DNA of 64,000 bases from Hymenobacter setariae (GCF_007713685.1 NZ_VMRJ01000003.1:248001-312000), one strand, 5' to 3'. Numbered from the stretch's first letter, positions 53,601 to 62,410 are shown. The notes: generated from the letters alone by a model not told the origin. Program-made: numbers and translations.

Positions 53601-53690
53601 GGCATTGACCCCGAAATCAGCAGCGGCTACGACAGCAACATCTACCCCCGGCCGCGCACCTTCACCCTGGGCCTCACCTACGGCTTCTAA
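50649..53690 (+). CDS. SusC/RagA family TonB-linked outer-membrane transporter
   Basis: A 1013-residue importer. Signal peptide at about 1-33. A carboxypeptidase-regulatory-like N-terminal extension (about 53-130: VSGRVVDAKSAPLPGVTVIVEGTT and TNEDGVFTIPNV) is followed by the TonB box region EAVVVGYGTQRRQDVTGSI. The plug contains VAGVQITTAGGAPGAGSQIIIRG and YGVRASNGVIIVTTKKG, and a 22-strand barrel ends FTLGLTYGF. It imports oligosaccharides bound by the SusD partner, powered by TonB-ExbBD. The susD gene starts 21 bases later. Neighbouring GH13 genes imply maltodextrin or another alpha-glucan as substrate. Confidence 0.97.
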   Translation: MMPPLRWLRPVGAGLAFLSTPVIGILAASPAVAGPLKPSRHRPMTTIAPVASGVVSGRVVDAKSAPLPGVTVIVEGTTLGATTNEDGVFTIPNVPAGQHTLIYSSVGFATARVSVTVLDGKPVQAPLTTLGENAQALSEAVVVGYGTQRRQDVTGSITTVDSKQFVKGQVTSPEQLVQGKVAGVQITTAGGAPGAGSQIIIRGGSSLSASNRPLFVIDGVPVTNDGLAGAGNPLSLINPNDIESVTVLKDASATAIYGVRASNGVIIVTTKKGLAGEAVRVNVSTQHSVATVAKYVPVLTGDQFRDLVLNYGNYQQQALLGTENTDWQRAIYRPAYTTDNTASVLGALGKVPFRASVGYLDQQGLLKRNDLKRYTGNLSLTPVLLDGNLRIELNLKGSWIDNNFSDQSAVGTAVGFDPSQPITSDDPRYAPFGGYYEFLQGNGQLVNLSARNPLSLINQRRDRSTVKRSLGNVRLDYKLPFVPGLSANLNVGYDVQRGRGTVFVAPSSASQYNRQGINNQYSQNLDNHLLEAYAKYEGRVLGQRLELLAGYSFQKFGNTNYIFDDRRADGSVYTPLTPTYDNQTQFTNNLVLLSYYSRLNYNVADKYLFTGTFRIDQTSNFAPSRRTGYFPSGAFAWRLKGEDFLKENATVSELKLRLGYGQTGQQDIGINSGYLPISTLSTNTAQQLVGGQYYRTLRPSFYNPELTWETTTTYNVGLDYGFFDGRLTGAVEVYQRDTKNLLFFSNVSALSNLSNAGFLNIGSLTNRGVELTANLDVVRGKKLNVAVNANATFNRNRITKLTLVDDANYVGQINGSQINAVGAPAGSFYVYKQLYNAEGQPIQNAVADLEADGVLNGSDRYISKSPRPTTILGFGSTANYGKLNLAFTLRANLGGYIFNGVRSGAYFAPSTNGTLGNLSTEILASRLANFNSLTAQSDYFLENGSFARLENVTLGYQFGSVLGKNSTLNLTAAAQNLFLLTNYSGIDPEISSGYDSNIYPRPRTFTLGLTYGF

Positions 53691-53711
53691 ACGCTTATAT
53701 CCCACCTAGCT

Positions 53712-55322
53712 ATGTCGTTTATATTTCGCCGCCCTCTGCGCGCATTTGCCCTGGCTGCCGGCCTAGGGCTGGCTTCGTCGGCCTGCACCAGCCAGCTCGA
53801 CCAAGTGCCTTCTTACACCGCCAATGCCGAGGTCGTCTACCGCGACCCGGTGCAGATTCAGCAATCGCTGGTGCGCCTCTACGCCACGCTAGCCGTGAGC
53901 GGGCAGAGCGGCCCCGACGGCCAACCCGACATTTCGGGCATTGGCGAGGACTTCAGCCAGTACTTGCGCCAGTATTGGTCGATGCAGGAACTGGCTTCGG
54001 ATGAGGGCATTATTGCCTGGAACGATGGCAACCTATCCGATATCAGCCGCAATACCTGGAACGCGAACAACGAATTTATTCGCGCCATCTACGACCGGAT
54101 TTTCTACCAGATTGGGCTGTGCAACGAGTTCATTCGCCAGACCTCGGATGACAAACTAGCTAGCCGGGGCATCACCGATGCCAACGCGGCCGGCACCATC
54201 CGGCAGTACCGGGCCGAGGCGCGCTTCTTGCGGGCCCTGAGCTACTGGCACGCGCTGGATATGTTTGGCAACGTGCCGTTTGCCGACGAATCGTCAAGCC
54301 TAGGCGGCACCCCACCACCGCAGATAACGCGGGCGGCGCTATTTACTTACCTAGAGGATGAACTGAAGGCTATTGAGCCCACGCTAGTGCCCGCCCGCAC
54401 AGCCTACGCCCGCGCCGACCAAGGCGCATGCTGGGCGCTGCTAACTAAGCTGTACCTGAATGCGGAAGTGTATACCGGCACTGCGCGCAACACTGATGCC
54501 GTAACCTACGCCAACAAGGTGCTGGGTGCTAGCTACGTGCTAGCTCCGGAGTACCGCCTGCTGTTCTTGGCCGATAATGACGCGACGGCCGCCAACCGGG
54601 AAGTGATTTTTACGGTGCCCTTTGATGGCAACCGCACGCGCACCTTCGGTGGCATGCCCTTCATCTTGCACGCCAGCCTAGGGGGTAGCGTTCCGGCCGC
54701 CGACTACGGCGTGAACGGCGGCTGGTCGGGGCTGCGCATCAAGCCCAATATCGTGGACTTGTTTCAAGGCTTTCCGGGCAATACTTCCGATGCGCGGGCT
54801 ACCTTCTACACCACCGGCCAGACGCGGACTATCAGCGACTTATTTAATTTCTCGCAGGGCTACCTCGTCACGAAGTACAAGAACGTAACCTCGACGGGCC
54901 GGCCAGGCTCGTCGGCGCAAGCCAACGGCGGCGACGGCAACTTTGTGGATATCGACTACCCCCTGTTTCGGCTGGCCGACGTGAAGCTGATGTATGCCGA
55001 GGCGCTGCTACGCGGTGGCAGCGGTGGCACCGCTGGCACCGCCCTTGAGCAGGTAAACGAGGTGCGCCGCCGCTCTGGCGCTACCCCGCTGGCCGGCGTG
55101 CAGCTCAGCGACATCCTCGACGAGCGCGGCCGCGAGCTGTACTGGGAGGCCCACCGCCGCACCGACCTCATCCGCTTCGGTCGCTTCGCCACCGGCAACA
55201 ACTGGCCGCAAAAGGGCGGGCTGGCCACCGGCCGCGACATTGCCGCCTTCCGCACGCTGTTCCCGATACCCGCGACGGACTTGGCCGCTAATCCTAACCT
55301 GAAGCAGAATCCTGGCTATTAG
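53712..55322 (+). CDS. SusD/RagB family nutrient-binding outer-membrane lipoprotein
   Basis: 536 residues, lipoprotein signal with lipidated Cys25 (LASSAC). The N-terminal SusD-like region has NEFIRAIYDRIFYQIGLCNEFIRQ and TPR helices (ARFLRALSYWHALDMFGNVPF); the C-terminal RagB/SusD domain has DYPLFRLADVKLMYAEALLRG, VNEVRRRSGA, ERGRELYWEAHRRTDLIRFG and LFPIPATDLAANPNLKQNPGY. Works as the lid of the SusC pore and binds the glycan at the cell surface. Followed by a GC-rich palindrome before susE, which may lower downstream expression. Confidence 0.97.
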   Translation: MSFIFRRPLRAFALAAGLGLASSACTSQLDQVPSYTANAEVVYRDPVQIQQSLVRLYATLAVSGQSGPDGQPDISGIGEDFSQYLRQYWSMQELASDEGIIAWNDGNLSDISRNTWNANNEFIRAIYDRIFYQIGLCNEFIRQTSDDKLASRGITDANAAGTIRQYRAEARFLRALSYWHALDMFGNVPFADESSSLGGTPPPQITRAALFTYLEDELKAIEPTLVPARTAYARADQGACWALLTKLYLNAEVYTGTARNTDAVTYANKVLGASYVLAPEYRLLFLADNDATAANREVIFTVPFDGNRTRTFGGMPFILHASLGGSVPAADYGVNGGWSGLRIKPNIVDLFQGFPGNTSDARATFYTTGQTRTISDLFNFSQGYLVTKYKNVTSTGRPGSSAQANGGDGNFVDIDYPLFRLADVKLMYAEALLRGGSGGTAGTALEQVNEVRRRSGATPLAGVQLSDILDERGRELYWEAHRRTDLIRFGRFATGNNWPQKGGLATGRDIAAFRTLFPIPATDLAANPNLKQNPGY

Positions 55323-55329
55323 GTCAGGA

Positions 55330-55424
55330 GCCTCACCCCCTAGCCGTTGAAATGCTAGCACCTAGGACTGAAACTAGGAGCTAGTTCCCCCTTCCCCAGA
55401 GGGGAGGGGGCTAGGGGGTGGGGG
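55330..55424. repeat. C/G-rich intergenic palindrome between susD and susE
   Basis: Outer arms 55330-55345 and 55409-55424 (CACCCCCTAGCC with GGCTAGGGGGTG, one mismatch in the wider arm) enclose an inner stem 55387-55410 (CCCCCTTCCCC with GGGGAGGGGG, one-base bulge). It resembles the copy at 63858-63963. Could act as a partial terminator or RNA stabiliser. Confidence 0.65.
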
Positions 55425-55467
55425 CAAACGCCCGGCGAGCCACCCACAACTCAATTTCTACTCCCCG

Positions 55468-56529
55468 ATGCAACGCTATACCCTTATTCTCACCCTATTG
55501 CTGGCTAGCCTCCTAGGTGCCTGCAAGCGCGACATTGACAATGTGCAGGCCACGCCCACGGCCGACCTCAACTTCACGGCTAGCGCCAACACCCTTACGC
55601 TGGCCAGCGCTGGCCCCGCCGACACGGTGCTGCGCCTCCGCTGGAATCCGCTCCAGTTTGGTCTTTCGGACGGTAGCGGCATAGCCGTGCTACCCGTGAC
55701 TTACACCTTGGAATTGGCTGCGGCGGGCAATCAATTCTTGAACGTCACCACCATCGACGCGGGTGTGAATACTAACCGCCGCGGCTTCACGGCGGGCGAG
55801 CTAAATACGCTCTTCACCAGTGGCCTAGGCCTGGCTGTGGGTGGCCCCAATGCCTACGAGGTGCGCCTGCGGGCCACCTATGCTAGCAACCAAAGCGTGG
55901 TGCGCAGCGCCGTGCAGTCGCTAGCGGTCACTACCTATGCCAGCCAGTTTTACGTGTATGGCAATACCCTAGGTGCCCTGTCGGCCACCTCGCCCAAGCT
56001 TGGTGAGGTAGCAGGCAGCCCCAGCCAGTACGAAGGCTACGTGTACCTGCCAGCGGCTACCAACACCATCCGCTTCTCCAACGGCACAACTTACGGTGGC
56101 GGGGGCGCGGCGGGCTCATTGGTATCGCCGGGCGCCGATATCAGCCTGGCTGGCCCGCGCATGTACCGCCTACAAGTGAACCTAACGGCCCGCACCTATG
56201 TGGCCACGGCCACCACCTGGGGCATCATTGGGGCGGCTACCACCAATAGCGGCGCGGGCTGGAACCAGTCGGTGCCCATGACCTACAACACCACCACCAA
56301 GCTGTGGACGGTTACCATGCCGCTGCCCGGCAACAACGGTACCGCCGGTGGCAATGCCGATTTCAAATTCCGGGCCAACAACGACTGGGCCATCAACCTA
56401 GGTAGCAACACCAGCAGTGCGCTGCCTTTGCTCTACGGCGGCGGCAACCTCACCACGCCCGGCCCCGGCACCTACACCGTGAGCCTCGACCTGAACACGC
56501 CCAATAATTACACCTATTCTATCCGCTAG
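55468..56529 (+). CDS. SusE-type outer-membrane glycan-binding lipoprotein
   Basis: A 353-residue lipoprotein (lipobox LLGAC, Cys19). An Ig-like SusE domain (about 30-165) begins NFTASANTLTLASAGPADTVLRLRW. It is followed by a starch-binding-type tandem (YVYGNTLG..., YEGYVYLPAATNTIRFSNGTTYG, about 175-245, and WGIIGAATTNSGAGWNQSVPM, about 250-353) as in SusE/SusF, where aromatic residues hold the helix of starch. It should sit on the cell surface and help to hold alpha-glucan near SusCD. Only two starch-binding units fit in this length. Confidence 0.9.
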   Translation: MQRYTLILTLLLASLLGACKRDIDNVQATPTADLNFTASANTLTLASAGPADTVLRLRWNPLQFGLSDGSGIAVLPVTYTLELAAAGNQFLNVTTIDAGVNTNRRGFTAGELNTLFTSGLGLAVGGPNAYEVRLRATYASNQSVVRSAVQSLAVTTYASQFYVYGNTLGALSATSPKLGEVAGSPSQYEGYVYLPAATNTIRFSNGTTYGGGGAAGSLVSPGADISLAGPRMYRLQVNLTARTYVATATTWGIIGAATTNSGAGWNQSVPMTYNTTTKLWTVTMPLPGNNGTAGGNADFKFRANNDWAINLGSNTSSALPLLYGGGNLTTPGPGTYTVSLDLNTPNNYTYSIR

Positions 56530-56551
56530 CGCCAGCGCATTCTTCATTCGT

Positions 56552-57940
56552 ATGCTACTTACCATCAAAAAACTAGCGGTGCTGGGCAGCGCTTTGCTGA
56601 CGCTGGCAGCCTGCAAAAAGAGCGAGGGCTCCGCACCCATCGTGGGCACTGCCAATGACCCGGCGCAGTACGGCACCCCCTTTGCGAGCGTGCCCGAGCC
56701 CGCCGATGCCGCGGTGTACCAAGTCAATTTCAGCGCCTTTAGCCAAGCAGGCACGCTGCAAGGCGTATTGCCTCGCCTCGATTCGATAAAAGCCTTGGGC
56801 GTAAATACCTTGTACTTGATGCCAATCTACCCGATTGGGCAGCTCAAGGGCATTGGCTCGCCCTACGCTGTGCGCGACTACCAAGCCGTAAACCCCACCC
56901 TAGGTACTCTCACCGACCTGCGCGCCGTGGTAGATGGTGCCCACGCCCGGGGCATGGCCGTCATCCTTGACTGGGTGGGCAACCACACCTCCTGGGACCA
57001 CCCCTGGGTGAATGAGCACCGCGACTGGTATCAGCAAGATGCCAATGGCACGCTGCGCAACCCGCCCGCCGGCTTCAGCGACGTACTGCAACTCAACTTT
57101 GCCAAGCCCGATATGCGCGCCGCCCTCATTGCGGCCATGCGCTACTGGGTGCTGGCCGCCAACGTAGATGGCTACCGCTTCGACTACGCCGACGGGCCCA
57201 CCTACCAGTTCTTCACCGAAGCCAATACCAGCCTCAAGTCTATCGCTGGGCATAAGCTGCTGCTCATTGCCGAAGGCAGTCAGCGCGACTATTTCTTCAA
57301 GTCGGGCTTCAACCTGCAATACGGCTTCGACTTCTTCAGCATCATGGAAAAGCGCATTTTTGGGGGCCAGAAAAGCGCAAAAATTCTGGATTCGCTGAAC
57401 GTGGCCAACTACGCCAGCTACCGCGCCCTGCCGCCCACCGCCCGCATGCTGCGTTACACCTCCAACCACGATGTGAATGTGAGCGACGGCACGCCACTGG
57501 ACCTCTTCGGGGGCAAGGCTGGCTCGCTGGCCGCCTTCGTGGTAGCCGCCTACATGAATGGCACCCCAATGGTGTATAATGGCCAGGAAGTAGGCACGCC
57601 CCAGCGCCTACCGTTCTTCCAGGGTCGACAGGTAATTGACTGGTCGCTGAACCCCGACATGGTGTTGGCTTACAAACGTATTTTACGCTTTCGCAGCGCT
57701 AGCAATGCCCTGCGCAACGGCGCGCTCGCCTCTTACAGCAGCGACGACGTGTGTGCCTTCACCAAAACGGCCGACAACGAGCAGGTGCTCACGCTTATCA
57801 ACCTACGCAATCGGGCCGTGACCTACACGGTGCCAGCTGCGTTGGCCAGCAGCTACCGCAATGGCCTCACTGGGCAGCCGGTGACGGTAGGCAGCCAAGT
57901 GAGCTTGCAGCCTTATCAGTACCTAGTACTGCAGAAATAG
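56552..57940 (+). CDS. GH13 alpha-amylase-type lipoprotein
   Basis: 462 residues, lipoprotein signal with Cys21 (TLAAC), so most likely surface-bound like SusG. The (beta/alpha)8 domain has the GH13 regions: VDGYRFDYAD with the nucleophile Asp211, LLIAEGSQ with the acid/base Glu241, and YTSNHDVN with His306 and Asp307, plus region I ILDWVGNHTSWDHPW. It starts 22 bases after susE and is translated with it. It should cleave internal alpha-1,4 links before import. At 462 residues it lacks the starch-binding insert of SusG, and its closest GH13 subfamily is unclear. Confidence 0.93.
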   Translation: MLLTIKKLAVLGSALLTLAACKKSEGSAPIVGTANDPAQYGTPFASVPEPADAAVYQVNFSAFSQAGTLQGVLPRLDSIKALGVNTLYLMPIYPIGQLKGIGSPYAVRDYQAVNPTLGTLTDLRAVVDGAHARGMAVILDWVGNHTSWDHPWVNEHRDWYQQDANGTLRNPPAGFSDVLQLNFAKPDMRAALIAAMRYWVLAANVDGYRFDYADGPTYQFFTEANTSLKSIAGHKLLLIAEGSQRDYFFKSGFNLQYGFDFFSIMEKRIFGGQKSAKILDSLNVANYASYRALPPTARMLRYTSNHDVNVSDGTPLDLFGGKAGSLAAFVVAAYMNGTPMVYNGQEVGTPQRLPFFQGRQVIDWSLNPDMVLAYKRILRFRSASNALRNGALASYSSDDVCAFTKTADNEQVLTLINLRNRAVTYTVPAALASSYRNGLTGQPVTVGSQVSLQPYQYLVLQK

Positions 57941-57963
57941 TAGCTTGTTAGATAGCGTGATAA

Positions 57964-57992
57964 GGTCATGCAGCGCGCAGCGCTGCATGACC
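57964..57992. repeat. Short palindromic repeat between the two GH13 genes
   Basis: GGTCATGCAGCG (57964-57975) pairs exactly with CGCTGCATGACC (57981-57992). Its left part is identical to the left arm of the repeat at 62428-62518, so it looks like a shortened copy. Confidence 0.75.
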
Positions 57993-58032
57993 AACGTTGT
58001 TTTTGACGATTTAGAGAAACAGTTTAGCTATA

Positions 58033-59856
58033 ATGCCCTTTCCCTTTTCCAAAACCTGGCTGGCGGCCGCGGCCCTCATATTCACCGCCAGCCTAGCCGC
58101 TCGCGCTCAAACCCAGCCCGATTTTACTCCTACCTGGAGCAAGGGTGTGGTATGGTACCAGATTTTTCCCGAGCGCTTCCGCAACGGCGACCCGAGCAAC
58201 GACCCTACCGCACGCGACCAGCAGGGCGCCTTCCCGTTCAACGACTCGTCGGCGTTTCAAATTCATCCCTGGGGCAGCGACTGGTACCAACTACAGCCCT
58301 ACGAGCAGCAAAACGGCCGCAACGTGGGCTATAACATCCAGCGCCGCCGCTACGGGGGCGACCTGCAAGGCATTCTAGATAAGCTCGACTACCTGCAAAC
58401 GCTGGGCGTGAATGCGCTGTATCTGACGCCTATTTTCTGGTCGCCGTCCTCGCACAAGTACGATGCGTTGTGCTATCACCACGTAGACCCCACCTTCGGA
58501 CCCGACCCGGCGGGCGACAAGAAGCTGATGGCCACTGAAGACCCGCTGAAAATGGAAACGTGGGTGTGGACCAAAGCCGACCTATTGGCCCTCAAGCTCA
58601 TCGACGAAGTGCATAAGCACAAGATGCACATTATCTTCGATGGCGTGTTTAACCACCTGGGGGCGCGCAGCTTCGCATTTCAGGATGTAGAAAAGAACCA
58701 GCAGGCCTCGCCCTATGCCAACTGGTTTATGATAAAAAGCTGGCGCGATGCGCAGAAGGGGACCAAGTTTGACTACAACGGCTGGTTTGGAGTAAAGACC
58801 CTGCCCGAGCTGAAAGAAGACAGCACCGGCATCGTGGCCGGCCCCAAGCAGTACATTTTCAACGCTACCCAGCGCTGGATGAACCCCATGAACAAGGGCG
58901 CGGCCCACGGCATCGACGGCTGGCGGCTCGACGTAGCATACGATGTGGGTCACCCCTTCTGGAAAAGCTGGCGCAAGTGGGTGCGCACCCTCAATCCGCA
59001 GGCCTATATGACGGCCGAGCTGGTGTACCCCATCGAGAAGACCCGGCCCTACCTGCGCGGCGACGAGTTCGACGCCACCATGAACTATAATTTCACCTTC
59101 GCGGTGCACGACTTTTTTGTGCAGGAGAAAACGGCGGCCACCGTCACGCAGTTCGATAAGCAACTGCGCGAGCTGCGCGAGGCCTTCGGCCCCGGCGTGG
59201 CCCTGAACATGATGAACCTAGTGGACAGCCACGATGCCACCCGCATTGCCAGTGCCGTGGCCAACCCCGACGGTAAAAAGATGGCCGACTGGGGCGCCTA
59301 CTTTAACTGGAGCCAGAAGGGCAACAACCCCAGCTACAACGCCCGCAGGCCCACTGCCGAGCAGCGGCAGATGCAAAAGCTCATCGCCGCCTTTCAAGTA
59401 CTGTACCTAGGCTCGCCCATGATTTTCTACGGCGACGAGGCGGGCCTCTGGGGCGGCAATGACCCCGACTGCCGCAAGCCCATGCTCTGGAATGGGCAGG
59501 CCTACGCTCCCGAAACTCACAACCCTGACCAAAGCCTGCACTCAGCCGACCAGGTAGCCTACGACCCAGCCCTGTTTGCCTGGTACCAGAAGTTTATTGG
59601 TCTGCGCCAGCGCTCGGCGGCCATTCGGCTGGGCAGCTACACCACCGTGGCCACCGACGATGCCCGGCAACTCTACGCCTTTCGCCGCACCCTAGGCAAG
59701 GAAGATGTACTGGTCGTCCTCAACCGGGGCAACCAACCAGCCACTTTCACCAATCCTGTGCTGGCTACACGCAAGTACCGCGATGCCTTTACCCAAAAAG
59801 CCATCGCTAATGTGACGGTACCCGCTCGCGATGTAGTGGTGCTGCGGGTCCAATAA
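58033..59856 (+). CDS. GH13 enzyme, neopullulanase/cyclomaltodextrinase-like, periplasmic
   Basis: 607 residues with a signal peptide (1-25, ending AARAQ) and no lipobox, so probably periplasmic like SusA. Catalytic regions: FDGVFNHLG (region I), GWRLDVAYD with nucleophile Asp300, MTAELVYP with acid/base Glu329 and NLVDSHDATR with His400 and Asp401. VWYQIFPERFRNGDPSND at the start and the C-terminal beta domain (DVLVVLNRGNQPATF) are typical of maltodextrin-degrading members. It would finish imported maltodextrins to maltose and glucose. Last gene of the sus-like locus. Confidence 0.94.
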   Translation: MPFPFSKTWLAAAALIFTASLAARAQTQPDFTPTWSKGVVWYQIFPERFRNGDPSNDPTARDQQGAFPFNDSSAFQIHPWGSDWYQLQPYEQQNGRNVGYNIQRRRYGGDLQGILDKLDYLQTLGVNALYLTPIFWSPSSHKYDALCYHHVDPTFGPDPAGDKKLMATEDPLKMETWVWTKADLLALKLIDEVHKHKMHIIFDGVFNHLGARSFAFQDVEKNQQASPYANWFMIKSWRDAQKGTKFDYNGWFGVKTLPELKEDSTGIVAGPKQYIFNATQRWMNPMNKGAAHGIDGWRLDVAYDVGHPFWKSWRKWVRTLNPQAYMTAELVYPIEKTRPYLRGDEFDATMNYNFTFAVHDFFVQEKTAATVTQFDKQLRELREAFGPGVALNMMNLVDSHDATRIASAVANPDGKKMADWGAYFNWSQKGNNPSYNARRPTAEQRQMQKLIAAFQVLYLGSPMIFYGDEAGLWGGNDPDCRKPMLWNGQAYAPETHNPDQSLHSADQVAYDPALFAWYQKFIGLRQRSAAIRLGSYTTVATDDARQLYAFRRTLGKEDVLVVLNRGNQPATFTNPVLATRKYRDAFTQKAIANVTVPARDVVVLRVQ

Positions 59857-59967
59857 GCAGGTGCGGAATGATAATTCGTGACTGCTCGCCCAAAGGAATG
59901 CCGGCTAAACGAAAATGCTCGGTATAGCTAAGGGTCGTGTGGTGCTAAATAACAAGTTGCCAGCAAC

Positions 59968-60840
59968 CTAGTGCCCAGGCACTAGGTCAGGGTAATCGGT
60001 AATCAATCCATCGACTTGTTGCTGAAGTAGCTGAGCCGCCTCAGCGGGCGTGTTTACGGTCCACGGAATGACTTGCATGCGTTGTTGGTGGCAGGCTTGC
60101 ACCAGGTCCGGCGTTACCAGCTTGTAGTGTGGGCTATAGATACTGGGCCGAAAGCTCAGGCGCTGTAAGTTTTTTTCTAGGCCATCCTGGTTTTCTACCA
60201 GCAACGCAGTACGGAGCCGGCGCTGGGTGCGGTGCACGACATTGAGCGTGCGTGGGTCAAACGACTGAATGATGACTCGGTCCTGGATGCCCTTCGCCTT
60301 GACGACAGCCAGCAGCAAACGCACAAACTCCTCCGGCGCGGGATGGTTGAGGCCATCGCCGGCCGGAGTGGTTTTGGTTTCGATGTTGTAGTAGGGCGCA
60401 GGTCGATGCGTGCGCTTGGCGTAGGCTTCGGCCGAGTCGATAACCTCGGCCAGCAGGGGCTTGTACGTCAGTAGCTTTTGCTGCTGCGGGAACTTGGGAT
60501 TGCCGTGACTGCCTACGTCGTAGCGCCGAATCTCGGCGTAGGGCAGGCTATATAGGCGCAACGCTTTGCCTTCTTCTTTGGTCAGGGGCTGGCCATCGGG
60601 GCGGTACGCAAAATCGGCGTTCAAATACGGGTCGTGCGAAAGCAGTACCTGCCCGTCCTGGCTGATGGCAGCGTCCATTTCCAGTGTTGTCACGCCTAGG
60701 TCGAGCGCGCGGCGCATGGCCGGGATGGTGTTCTCAGGCATTAACCCCCGGCATCCCCGGTGGCCCTGAATATCGAGCGGGCGCTGCTGGGCCTGGGCGG
60801 CCGAAACAGTGAGTAAAGCTAGGAAAGCGAGGTATTTCAC
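59968..60840 (-). CDS. Glycerophosphodiester phosphodiesterase, exported
   Basis: About 290 residues starting from the GTG at 60840, which opens a good signal peptide (VKYLAFLALLTVSAAQA). The ATG at 60879 falls inside a palindromic repeat and is less likely. Catalytic pattern: GHRGCRGLMPENTIPAM (HRGxxxxxPEN) near the mature N-terminus, then LEMDAAISQDGQVLLSHDPYLN with the second His, IETKTT, and a C-terminal VNTPAEAAQLLQQQVDGLITDYPDLV. It hydrolyses glycerophosphodiesters to glycerol-3-phosphate plus alcohol in the periplasm. Same strand as the phosphoesterase and DUF5689 genes upstream. Confidence 0.93.
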   Translation of the reverse strand: MKYLAFLALLTVSAAQAQQRPLDIQGHRGCRGLMPENTIPAMRRALDLGVTTLEMDAAISQDGQVLLSHDPYLNADFAYRPDGQPLTKEEGKALRLYSLPYAEIRRYDVGSHGNPKFPQQQKLLTYKPLLAEVIDSAEAYAKRTHRPAPYYNIETKTTPAGDGLNHPAPEEFVRLLLAVVKAKGIQDRVIIQSFDPRTLNVVHRTQRRLRTALLVENQDGLEKNLQRLSFRPSIYSPHYKLVTPDLVQACHQQRMQVIPWTVNTPAEAAQLLQQQVDGLITDYPDLVPGH

Positions 60841-60872
60841 AGAGGATATAAGAATACAGCTTGTTAAGCTAA

Positions 60873-60899
60873 TTGTCATTGCTGCGTTCGCAATGACAA
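60873..60899. repeat. Small GTCATT-type palindrome before the diesterase gene
   Basis: TTGTCATTGC (60873-60882) pairs exactly with GCAATGACAA (60890-60899), loop TGCGTTC. Same end (TGTCAT) as the other GTCAT repeats. It overlaps a possible but unlikely ATG at 60879. Confidence 0.7.
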
Positions 60900-60910
60900 A
60901 CGTTTTTACG

Positions 60911-62410
60911 CTACACGGCTACTGTCTCGCTGTACACTTGCCCAAAGCGGTCGGTGACTTCAATACGGATTTCCTTGGCCCCGGCCGAAGGCGTAGCGTA
61001 GAATAAGTGGTCGGTCATGCTCGGGTCAACCCACTTGTGCTTGGCGGGCAACTGGTCGCCGGCTTGCAGCTGCACGGCTAGCGGGTCGAGGCCGGTTTGC
61101 TGGCGCATCTCGCCCTGGCGTACGCCATTCTCAAACCAAGTCACCTTCCACTGCGGGTCCCAGTTCCAGACGTTGGCCACCACGTCGGTAGGGTGGTCGG
61201 GCGCGCTACCCTTGGGGTAGGTGCGGAATTGGTGCTGGCTGTCGTGGCCCACCGATTTGTAGTACCACTTGATGTCGGGGCCGCTGACCTCATACACGCC
61301 GTAGCCGCTGGGCGTGCCATCGGTGCAGATGGGGCCGGTCCACCACGCGCCGCACACCGCGCCGTGGGTATGCTCGATGGTGTTTTCGTGGAAAATCTTT
61401 TCGCACACGTGCGTGTGGCCCGACATGATGTGCGCCGTGTAGGGCTTCAGAATGCGGTAGAGCTCGGCCCGGTTCGACACCACCCCACCTAGAGACTCCT
61501 CCTTGAGCTTGTTGCGGCGCTGGTCGCCACTGTTGACCGGGATGTGCAGCGCCACCACTACCGTGGTGCCGGGCTTCACGTGGCTCAGGTCCTGCTCTAG
61601 CCACTGCAATTGCTGCTCGGGCAGGTAGCCGATGTACTTCTTAGGCGGGCCGATGAAGAAGACGTTATCGAGCACTACGTAGTGAATCTCGCCCCGGTTG
61701 AAGGAATAGTACGTGGGTCCGAAGTGGTTTTTGAACGTGCGCGCCGAGCCATCGTCGGCCCGCGCCGTGAGGTCAAGGTCGTGGTTGCCGATAACTTGAA
61801 AGAACGGAATGCCGCTGATTTCGACCGCCTTTTTGTAGTCTTCAAACAGCTCGTGCTTGTCCCATACCAAGTCGCCGCAACCGATGGCGAAGGTATTGGC
61901 GTCGTACTGCGCGGCCAGCTTCTGGAGGTCGGGCGCCGAGCTGGTTAGCAGCTCGCGGCAATCCTTCTTATTAATCATCTGCGGGTCGGCCCACACTACG
62001 AAGGTGTGTTTGGTATCGTCGCCGGCCAGCTTTTGCAGGGCAAAATCGGCGTTCATTTTCGTCGTGCCCGGCTTGATGGCTTGGTAGAACCGTGCCACGC
62101 CCTTCTCGTGTGGGAAGGCATAGCCGCGCGGCACCGAAATGTGCACGTACTCAGCCGTGGCGTTGCTTTCGAGGGTGTATTTGCCCGCCTTATCAGTTAG
62201 TACGATGTTGTAGCCATCGGTCACGGCCACACCCGCAAGGCCAGCGCCATTGTGGTGCACCTTGCCCCGGATGGTGAGCGGCCTTAGGTTAAGCTTTTGG
62301 CCGGCAGCTGGCGTTGGCTCAGCTTCGGCGGCGAGGACAGCCGGGGCTAGCGGCAGGCTGAGACCAGCACCCACGAAACTCAGGCTTTGGAGAAATTTTC
62401 GGCGGAACAT
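60911..62410 (-). CDS. Calcineurin-like phosphoesterase, Tat-exported
   Basis: A 499-residue protein with a twin-arginine signal (MFRRKFLQSLSFVGAGLSL, cut near AVLAAEA). An N-terminal beta-sandwich (about 45-130, RPLTIRGKVHHNGAGLAGVAVTDG) is followed by the phosphoesterase core with FVVWADPQM (about 148), GCGDLVWD, VIGNHDLDL (about 210), VVVALHIPVN and MSGHTHVCEK. A C-terminal domain covers about 390-499. This is the three-domain Bacteroidota metallophosphoesterase family. Substrate unknown; phosphate esters or diesters of the envelope are likely. It lies between the DUF5689 and glycerophosphodiesterase genes on one strand. Confidence 0.92.
   Translation of the reverse strand: MFRRKFLQSLSFVGAGLSLPLAPAVLAAEAEPTPAAGQKLNLRPLTIRGKVHHNGAGLAGVAVTDGYNIVLTDKAGKYTLESNATAEYVHISVPRGYAFPHEKGVARFYQAIKPGTTKMNADFALQKLAGDDTKHTFVVWADPQMINKKDCRELLTSSAPDLQKLAAQYDANTFAIGCGDLVWDKHELFEDYKKAVEISGIPFFQVIGNHDLDLTARADDGSARTFKNHFGPTYYSFNRGEIHYVVLDNVFFIGPPKKYIGYLPEQQLQWLEQDLSHVKPGTTVVVALHIPVNSGDQRRNKLKEESLGGVVSNRAELYRILKPYTAHIMSGHTHVCEKIFHENTIEHTHGAVCGAWWTGPICTDGTPSGYGVYEVSGPDIKWYYKSVGHDSQHQFRTYPKGSAPDHPTDVVANVWNWDPQWKVTWFENGVRQGEMRQQTGLDPLAVQLQAGDQLPAKHKWVDPSMTDHLFYATPSAGAKEIRIEVTDRFGQVYSETVAV

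Noticed and set aside
60841..60879. ATG start for the glycerophosphodiesterase at 60879
   Set aside because: It lies within a palindromic repeat and adds a leader with no conserved features; the GTG at 60840 begins a clean signal peptide.
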